DNA of 64,000 nucleotides from Bettongia penicillata ogilbyi (taxonomy: Eukaryota > Chordata > Mammalia > Diprotodontia > Potoroidae): assembly GCA_023548195.1 (NCBI GenBank), contig JAJHZJ010000808.1, forward strand, positions 4,383,182 to 4,447,181, in the 5' to 3' direction. The notes under the pieces are model-generated. The model did not search any database. It was not told the origin of the DNA and saw only the letters and a list, made by a program, of their open reading frames with translations. This document shows positions 57,380-64,000 of the stretch, one piece after another (the stretch's first letter is position 1; each line of letters begins with the position of its first letter). The position numbers and the translations under genes are program-made.

Positions 57380-57770
57380 GAGGAAGATACTGTAGACTAA
57401 AGATGGGCAAAGTTATTCTTATTTCCAGAAAGGGGAAAGGTGGAGATTTCTACAATTTGTTGGTCAGCTTGATATAGATTCCCAGGCAGCATTTTAGAAT
57501 GAATATGAGTAATTTGGGAAGAATTAGAAAGAGAATGATAATCATTAAAAGCCAGTATGGATTCGTTAAGAATAAATATACAGACTATCCTCACTTTTTT
57601 TTTTGTCAGGATTATGAGACTGGGAGATTAGAGAAATGTTATATATAAGTTTCAGTAAGGTATTTGACAGGGTTTCTCAATATTTTCTTGTAGATGAAAT
57701 CACGATAAGGTGATTAGATATGAGTATTATTGAAATGCTCCAGATCTGGTTGAATACACAAAAGTATCAG
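57380..57770 (+). pseudogene. CR1/L3 LINE reverse transcriptase fragment
   Basis: The sense strand follows the CR1/L3 RT coding region. The counterpart of NYRPVSL..PGKILE is at 57455-57500 (ttggtcagcttgatatagat, tcccaggcagcattttagaa). The counterpart of SQYGFVKNKY is read directly at about 57550-57580. FSKAFDRVSH is represented by ttcagtaaggtatttgacag and ggtttctcaatattttcttg. Frames are broken. The element is truncated at both ends. Confidence 0.72.
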
Positions 57771-57772
57771 CT

Positions 57773-57840
57773 GATACAATTCAATAAATATTTGTTAAAC
57801 ATCTACCACACGCAAATCATAGCATTAGATCAAGGAACTG
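57773..57840 (-). repeat. L2 3' terminus
   Basis: Antisense: aattcaataaatatttgtta, aacatctaccacacgcaaat. It sits directly against the CR1/L3 fragment. Confidence 0.6.
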
Positions 57841-58039
57841 GTCCTGTGACTTCACTGGTACATAGAACTGATAGGTGACCCATATTTCTACCAAAGGGGT
57901 CAATCCCTTCTCTGTGACTTAGAGTCTTAGTTTCTTAATACTGAGCAATAGTCAGAGGACTTGAAAATTTCCAACTGGGAGGCCGCTTTTCTTTCCACTG
58001 CTCCATTTTGCATTTCCTAAGACAAAAAAGAAACTTTAC

Positions 58040-58400
58040 CTACTTTCAATTAGCTTATCTTTTGGATATGAATGAGTACAAGGGAATTTTAGGAGGAAGA
58101 GATTAAGGGGGATCTAGGATGGCTTCTCAGAGGAGGTGATATTGGAGTTGATCCTTGAAGATAAGGATTTTGACAAATGGAGATGAGGTGGGAAAAATTC
58201 CAGGAATCTTATTATTGGGAAGAGATGGGAAATATCAAAGTCAGGGATCAGCTAGTATTCCAGCTTGGCTGAACTATAAAGTAGGTGAAACATGGTCAGA
58301 AAGGTAGGCTGCAGCCAGATAATGGAGAGCCTTATATGCCAGGCTGAGGAATTGGTATTTTATCCTAGAGGCACGAGGGAGCTATTTAAGTGTTTTGAAC
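58040..58400 (-). repeat. L2 fragment
   Basis: Antisense: cttctcagaggaggtgatat, ttggagttgatccttgaaga, cagaaaggtaggctgcagcc, tatgccaggctgagg. It may be the inner part of the copy starting at 57773. Confidence 0.65.
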
Positions 58401-58689
58401 CTTTAAAAAAAATTTTTATAACTCAAAGGGGCATTCCTACTTGATAAAAGTACAAGGTTATGTACTACTTTATGAGTTGTGTTAATTGAGGTGGGGGTGA
58501 TTGATTCAGTTGAGAAGCCTGGGCTTTCTGTGTTTGATTGGAGTGGGGTAGACCCCTATTCTTATACTGGCAAACCATAACAGTTAGCATAAGAAAATGC
58601 AACTCAAAAAATTTATTTTGTGGGTTTATATTCAACTCACTTTAAAAAAAGCTTCCCAATTTTATCATCTAATATATTAGGAAAGAAAG

Positions 58690-58856
58690 AAGCATTTACT
58701 AAGTACCTACTAGGTAGCCTGACCAAGCACTTCACAAATATTGTTTGAGTCTCACAACAACACAGGGAGGTAGCTGCTATTATTCCCATTTTACAGTTGA
58801 GGAAACTGAGGCAAACAGAGGATCCCACAGTTAGTAAGTATCTGAGGCCAGATTTC
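58690..58856 (-). repeat. MIR-type SINE, left part (split by L1)
   Basis: Antisense: catttactaagtacctacta, tgagtctcacaacaacacag, tttacagttgaggaaactga, ending gtatctgaggccagatttc. It resumes at 59171. Confidence 0.88.
58844..58856. repeat. Target-site duplication, left copy
   Basis: gaggccagatttc, identical to 59171-59183; the two flank the L1 insertion. Confidence 0.9.
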
Positions 58857-59170
58857 TTTCTTTTCTTAAAAAATATTTATTTATTTTCAGTTCTCAACAT
58901 TTGTGGTTATAGGATTTGAGTTCCAAATTTTTTCCCCCTTCCTCCTCTACCTCCCGCAAGACAGTAGGTAAGCTATCATAGGCTATACATGTATAGTTGT
59001 ATTAAATATTTTTCCATATTAGTCATGTTGTGAAATAAGAAACAGAGCAGCAAAAAAGAAAAAAAAAAGAAAATAGTATGCTTCGATCTGCATTCAGACT
59101 CCATAGTTTTTTCTCTGGATGTAGATTTTCCATCATGAGTCTTTTGGAATTATCTTAGATCATTGCAGTT
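58857..59170 (-). mobile_element. 5'-truncated L1 inserted in a MIR
   Basis: Antisense L1 3' UTR (gttgtgaaataagaaacaga, cattcagactccatag, gtagattttccatcatgag), 314 bases. The T-rich left edge is the reverse complement of the poly(A) end. It is flanked by the 13-bp duplication gaggccagatttc, the signature of target-primed reverse transcription. Confidence 0.92.
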
Positions 59171-59255
59171 GAGGCCAGATTTCAGCTAAGGTTGTCCTAA
59201 TACCAAGGTCCAGCACTCCATTTACTTTGCCAACAAACTGCCCATTAGCTACCCT
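59171..59255 (-). repeat. MIR-type SINE, right part (split by L1)
   Basis: Starts with the second gaggccagatttc and continues into the MIR head: aataccaaggtccagcactc, catttactttgccaac. Confidence 0.85.
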
Positions 59256-59344
59256 TCTTTCTACATTCTCGTTATCTGAAAACTTGACATTCAAATTATC
59301 TAAGTCGTTGATTAGATTTAAAGAAATAGGACCAATGGATCCAT

Positions 59345-59634
59345 GTAGCACTCTGTACTAAGCACTTCAGATAAACACACAGGTCTGGCCCTAAAGCAAC
59401 TTATAGTCTACTAGGCAGATATAACACATATGCAGATAAATCAATACAAAGTATAATAGACAAAGTAAATTGGACTACAACTGGGGGAACACAAAAGGAG
59501 GTCATCCCTGAGCTAGATTCCAAGAGGCAGAGCTGTACAGAGAGGATGACAGGCAGGGAGGACAAAAGTCAAGGAAGTTAGAGATAAATTACATGAGAAA
59601 AACAAGTAGGGAACTTGAGTCTGGGATATAGATA
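59345..59634 (-). repeat. L2 fragment
   Basis: Antisense: actctgtactaagcacttca, gcaacttatagtctactagg, gcagataaatcaatacaaag, ccctgagctagattccaaga. Confidence 0.55.
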
Positions 59635-59745
59635 TAGGTAGCAGCAATATTCATAGCAGCAGTTTTATGGTAGCAAAAATCTGGAAACAAAGAGTATACC
59701 TGTAGCTGAACAAATTTTGGTGTGTGCAGAAAGTGGAATACAGTA
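59635..59745 (+). repeat. L1 ORF2 C-terminal fragment, left part
   Basis: Sense: attcatagcagcagttttat, ggtagcaaaaatctggaaac, tagctgaacaaattttgg. It is interrupted by a MIR and resumes at 59994. Confidence 0.7.
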
Positions 59746-59993
59746 ATCAGAAGTATTTATATAGCACTCCAAGGTTTACAAAATACTTTGTATATATTAT
59801 TTTAGTTGATACAAAAAATCCCAAGAGGAAAGACTATTATATTCCTCATTTTATAGATAAGGAAGGGGCTAAGGCAAGTTGAGTTGCCCAGAAACAAATA
59901 CCTAATTAGTAACTGTATGAAGTATGAGACTGGAATTGATCTCAGTTCATGACTTAGTCCCGGGCTCTATTTATTATGCCACCTCACAGTCTT
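59746..59993 (-). repeat. MIR-type SINE inserted in L1
   Basis: Antisense: tagcactccaaggtttacaa, ttatagataaggaaggggct, cccgggctctatttattatg. A short cagta occurs at both junctions (59741 and 59994), possibly a target duplication. Confidence 0.7.
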
Positions 59994-60155
59994 CAGTATT
60001 ATTGGCTAGTACAAAATGATCAAAATGTGAAGAATACAAAGAAACATGAAGAACTTCTGTGAATTAATACAGAAGAAAGAAAGCAGATCCAAAGGAACAA
60101 CACATGCGACTTACATTAATAAAAGGGAACACAACTGAATAATTAAAAATTGTCT
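59994..60155 (+). repeat. L1 ORF2 end, right part
   Basis: Sense continuation: gtacaaaatgatcaaaatgt, acttctgtgaattaatacag, gaaagcagatccaaaggaac, the same part of L1 as in 48620-48700. Confidence 0.6.
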
Positions 60156-60429
60156 CATTAAACTTCCAGAGATCAGGCCCTAAAGGAATTTTGTAACTAC
60201 TGCCCAGAGATCAGGTAGGCCTTACTATATCTAGCTGGCTCCAGATTCAACTATATTTTTTTCACTGCCACCTTTTTCTAACCCACCACTGAAAAGTTTG
60301 TACCCCCTCTCAACTCTTTCTATTTCTTATTCTGAAAAAATGTAACCAAATAGATATTACCATTGATTCTTGTAAGAGCCAGTCAATAAACTCACCTATT
60401 GTTTCACCACCCGTACTTAAAGGGCAAGA

Positions 60430-60660
60430 TATAGATGATAATCCAACAAAGGAGACTAACAGTGGTCAGACAGGTAGGGGAACCAGGATATAGCAAAGTT
60501 AAGAAAAGCCAGGGAAGGGCAAGTACCCAGGAGCTGGGTCAAGTACTACAGATAGGTCAAAAAGAATGAGGAATGAGAAAAACCCATTGAATTGAGCAAT
60601 TAGGAGATCCTTGAAGAAAGCAGTTTTTGTTCAGGGGTGGGGTTGAACTATTTATGACTA
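60430..60660 (-). repeat. L2 fragment
   Basis: Antisense: gtcagacaggtaggggaacc, aggtcaaaaagaatgaggaa, cttgaagaaagcagtttttg; internal L2 segment only. Confidence 0.65.
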
Positions 60661-61335
60661 AAATGCACAAAATCTCATACTTCTATGCACTTCTAGAATG
60701 ACAGCAACTCTGGAGTAGCCCAACCCTAATAATATTTGTGCTTTTTACCTGGAAATAAAGAAAAGAAGAGAAAAAAGATGTAGACTGGACCTGGGATTTC
60801 ATTGACAATAGGGAAGTCTGCTGGTCATTACATTCTTTGTAACTCAGAGTCTTAGAGAGTTACTATATCCGTTAATGAACTCCACTTTGGGATGTATTTG
60901 ACCAATACAGTGGGATTTAATGTGACTATTGAGATACTTAATCTTATTTATTCTTGCCTCTTCTCTTATTTAATTAATAATAACAGTAATCCAGTTGCAT
61001 AAGAGTGTAAAGTATGTATTCTGTACAGAACAATGCTGTCTCCATAACAGCAGTCTACTAAACAAAACATGAAACTCAGTTCGTTTATTTGAATGGAAGT
61101 CAAAAGGGAAGAAAAATAAATTTTGTCTTCCTGTTATAAACAAAGTTATGAACAAATCTAAAAAAGTATGAAAATGATAGACATAAAAAGTTAATTCATT
61201 ACCATATAGTTTTTCATTCTAGAAGTTTTAGAAGATTGAGTAAACCTGTTTATCAGTCTAAAACTGAAACTTTGTATAAAATTTGCAGAAAATATATTCA
61301 GTCTCTCTCAACTTATTAAAACATTAAGAAAAATA
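60661..61335. other. Unassigned AT-rich sequence
   Basis: No gene or named repeat seen. Confidence 0.4.
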
Positions 61336-61339
61336 TACC

Positions 61340-61585
61340 TAACATTGAGTAGATGGAATCTAGAAGTCAGGAAGAGCTGCATTCAAATCCAGCCTCAGAT
61401 ACTTTCTAGTTATATGGTCCTGGGCAAGTCACTTAATCTCTATCTTAGTTTCCTCAACTGTAGTGTGAGAATAAGAATAGCAACTGCTTCCTAGAGTTGT
61501 GAAGATCAATGAAATAAAGCATTTAGCATGGTATCTGACACATGGTGGGCTCTTAATAAATACTTGTTCCCTTCTCTTTCCTTTC
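61340..61585 (+). repeat. MIR-type SINE
   Basis: Sense: ctgcattcaaatccagcctc, tatggtcctgggcaagtcac, gttgtgaagatcaatgaaat, tctgacacatggtgggctct. Confidence 0.85.
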
Positions 61586-61789
61586 TAGACCCTTTTTTGA
61601 TGGTTGAAATGAATAGCTATTAAATTACTAGGGACCTTTGTTTGTACAGTTTGTGGTGTATACAAACATACATGTATATATATATATATGTCTATGTGGA
61701 TGTGTCTACATATATGTAACATCAAGATATTAGGAGACAGTTGTTTTTCAGAGCTAAAGCTCAGCAAGCAAGCTTATCATTACATCATA

Positions 61790-62175
61790 TATTATTCACT
61801 TAGTTCAGGGGGGAAAATCAGCACCCTGAACTTCAGAGAAAATACAGAGAAATAAAGACCGACAGGGCTTCCAACTGTTTGACCATAAGCAATACATACA
61901 TCAGATCAACAGACAGATCCAGCTGTCTGACCATTACATACATACATAGTCACCAGGGAGAAAAGCACCAATATCTGGGTTTTCAAAGCCAGGGGGCTTC
62001 TTAGTGGCTACTCGGAGTCATGTCTGGCCAAACAAATACTTCCAAAGAGTACACCCTAAAACAAAACCTCACCTCAGAGTATATATACACTTTTCAGAGC
62101 CACAGGGCATCACAACCCTTGAGAACCAGTGCCTCATTAGAAATTAACAAAAGGTATGGGCCTTCCTATAAAACA
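61790..62175 (+). repeat. Unnamed interspersed repeat, copy 2
   Basis: Related to 44935-45250: ttagttcaggggggaaaatc, gcaccctgaac, ttcaaagccagggggcttct, gtcatgtctggccaaac and then cttttcagagccacagggca. This copy is longer at its 3' side. Confidence 0.6.
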
Positions 62176-62261
62176 AAATCTCCCCTAATCAAACTTCCCT
62201 TAATGTGAAAGCTCATGAATGGGTGGGAAAGATCTTTAACTCTCATAATTAACATTATAGG

Positions 62262-62402
62262 CTCACAGTATTGGTGCCAGATGGAGCACACGTACCCTAA
62301 AAGGCTTTAATCCTACTATGGCTTAGAACTCCCAAAGTGTTCCATTACCCTCAATCTCCCAAGTAGTAGGGATGACAGGTATTTACCACCTACTACACCT
62401 TC
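62262..62402 (-). pseudogene. 7SL (SRP) RNA pseudogene, 5' half
   Basis: The plus strand reads as the reverse complement of about the first 150 nt of 7SL RNA. The matches are collinear: aggctcacagtattggtgcc (7SL antisense aggtcaccatattgatgcc), gcttagaactccc (cccagaactcc), ccctcaatctcccaagtag (cctcagcctcccgagtag), gggatgacagg (gggactacagg) and taccacc (cgccacc) at the RNA 5' end. I estimate about 70% identity with short gaps. Several differences look like CpG decay. The 3' half of the RNA is not found. 7SL-derived Alu/B1 SINEs belong to primates, rodents and their relatives, so an isolated retropseudogene is the simplest reading. Confidence 0.62.
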
Positions 62403-63025
62403 CTATCCCTTTTCATTTAAAAAAATAAATTACAAAATATTTTCTTTGTAGTTGGCTCTATCTCCCCAAATTTTAATCCTAATTTGAAAGAACATATTTT
62501 AGAAAAAGCCTTAGCAGTTAAGGCAAAAGGTGTTAAAATTTTAAAAACTAATTTTTCACAATGTTTTTACATTTTTTCTTCTTTTTTTCAGCATATGACC
62601 TTGCACATTTTCATGGCTACACAGATGAGATCTAAGAAAAACTAGAGAAGACCTATAAAATCAGGCAAAGTATTCCAACTGGCATTACAGTCAGTTCAGT
62701 AGACTCCTGATGATTCCTGCCACCAAAATTCAGTGATCTAGAAGCCATAGAAAGTTGATAAAATTGACATATGGTAAGAGAGTAAAAAGTAATTTTCAAT
62801 ATTTGAATCTGTAACCTGGAGATTGTAAACTGGAAGTCATTAACTTGCACATTCAATCTACAAAATGTCCCAATCTTATTCATTTGGTTTGGTTTTCAAA
62901 GTTTAGTTTATGTAACTGTTCAATAAGGGCACACATATACTTAATCATCTATGTCAGTTTTGACTCCTTTTAATAGTATTAAGAAACTCAGATTTGGATC
63001 AAGAGTTCACACATCCTTTTAAATT
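62403..63025. other. Unassigned AT-rich sequence
   Basis: No gene or named repeat recognised. Confidence 0.4.
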
Positions 63026-63029
63026 TAAT

Positions 63030-63685
63030 TTTACATTTAAATTTATTTAATATTTTATTTCCTCCCCCAATTAGGTCTAAAAACAATTTTTGACATTCAT
63101 TTTTTTTAAATTTTGAGCTCCAAATTCTCTTTCTCCCTCCCTCCCCTCCTGCCTTCTCATTGAGAAGGTAAGTAATTTGATATAGGTTATACATGTGTAG
63201 TCATATAAAATATATTTCCAATTTAGCTTGTGAAAGAAAACAAAGACCAGAAGAAACCAAGAAAAAAAAGTTAAAAAAAGGCATGTGTTGATCTGTTTTC
63301 AGACTCCATCAGTTTTTTCTCTGGAGATGGAAAGATTTTTTCATCACAAATTCTTTGAATTGTCTTGAATCACTGTATTGCTGAGAATAGCTAACTCATT
63401 CACAGTTGATTATTATAAATATTGTTGCTACTGTATGCACCATTCTCCTGGTTCTGCTCATTTCACTTTGCATCAGTTCACATAAGTCTTTCAGGTTTTT
63501 CTGAGAGCATCCTGCTCATCTTTCTTGTAATAATACAATTCTATCATAATCATATACCATAACTTGGTCAGCTATTCCTCAGTTGATGGGCATCCCCTCA
63601 ATTTCCAATTCTTTGCCACTACTAAAGGACTTGCTGTAAGTATTGCTGGATCAAAGGGTATGCGTAATTTTGGGCACAGTCAAAA
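63030..63685 (-). mobile_element. L1 3' end (3' UTR and ORF2 end)
   Basis: Antisense: gctccaaattctctttctcc, tttctctggagatggaaag, accattctcctggttctgct, agctattcctcagttgatgg, tgctggatcaaagggtatgc. The layout equals that of 8690-9300. Confidence 0.85.
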
Positions 63686-63789
63686 CTCTCAAATATTGAA
63701 AGATATACAGAGAAAACATGTAGTCCTCTTAAATGCTCATGGCACCATCAATGTATTGAGAAAACATCTAACTGATATGTGTGAATCCA

Positions 63790-63865
63790 GGAGAATATAA
63801 GTTCCTTGAGGACAGGGATTGGTTTCATTTTTGCCTTTGCATATCCCTTGAATCTCCTAAAAGCG
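63790..63865 (+). repeat. L2 3' end
   Basis: Sense: gaatataagttccttgagga, cagggattggtttcattttt. Confidence 0.65.
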
Positions 63866-63929
63866 AGAGAATTCCTGGAGGACAAGCACTAGCTCTTAGT
63901 CCAATAAACCTCTATGTCTTTATACACCT

Positions 63930-64000
63930 GCAGTGATATGAGTCAATCAATCAAGCATTTATTAATCTCCTTTTATGTTCCAGATAATGAATTTGTTATT
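63930..64000 (-). repeat. L2 3' terminus, cut by the window edge
   Basis: Antisense: caatcaatcaagcatttatt followed by cttttatgttccagataatg. The element continues beyond the window. Confidence 0.6.

Overview
The window is low-GC, repeat-packed vertebrate nuclear DNA. Almost all recognisable content is transposable-element debris of the mixture typical of marsupials: tRNA-headed CORE-SINEs (MAR1/WSINE type, with the head beginning gggcagctaggtggcac), MIR-type SINEs, very many LINE-2 copies, CR1/L3 pieces, a marsupial-type L1, an RTE (BovB-like) LINE with its SINE partners, two probable LTRs, a hAT-like MITE and many microsatellites. I infer a marsupial but cannot name the species. Nothing points to a prokaryote or a virus. 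I found no convincing functional protein-coding exon: every open frame I could interpret is either a remnant of a retroelement enzyme or an artefact of simple repeats. The DNA is therefore intergenic or intronic.

Layout. 0-8.7 kb: L2, MIR and MAR1 copies, an AT palindromic repeat and an RTE-tailed SINE. 8.7-13 kb: L1 3' ends, AT and TC/CA microsatellites, a hAT-like MITE lying between two pieces of a sense L2, and a 220-bp near-identical duplication of the L2 3' end (11891 and 12721). 14-16.5 kb: MIR, L2 and an RTE-like reverse transcriptase (RT) tail. 16.5-19.7 kb: an antisense L1 with 5' region, ORF1 and the start of ORF2 fused to the end of ORF2 by internal deletion. 20-24.8 kb: MIRs, an antisense L2 split by a probable LTR, and an L1 end. 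24.8-26.6 kb: mostly unassigned, with a protein-like decayed reading frame on the minus strand at 25.0-25.6 kb. 26.6-29.3 kb: two RTE pieces in opposite orientation, RT on plus and endonuclease on minus. 29-32.6 kb: SINEs and L2. 32.68-33.52 kb: an 835-nt pyrimidine tract.

33.8-42.3 kb: RTE-SINE, MAR1, MIR, two abutting antisense L2 copies with RT remnants, an L1 ORF1 piece and two copies of an old unnamed repeat. 42.3-48 kb: sparse repeats and a possible LTR. 48.1-50.5 kb: a nest of one antisense L2 interrupted by a sense L1 end and a sense L2. 50.9-51.6 kb: a GC-richer patch. 52.98-53.44 kb: a clean solo LTR with a 6-bp target duplication. 54.4 and 57.4 kb: CR1/L3 pieces, one with a recognisable RT. 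58.7-60.2 kb: two nested insertions, one with a 13-bp target duplication. 62.26-62.4 kb: an old 7SL (SRP) RNA pseudogene on the minus strand. 63-64 kb: another L1 end and L2.

There is no operon-like cooperation here. What the window records is a relative order of insertions and rearrangements. Coordinates of repeats are by eye and usually good to about 10-20 bases; family names are from memory of family landmarks, not from a database search.
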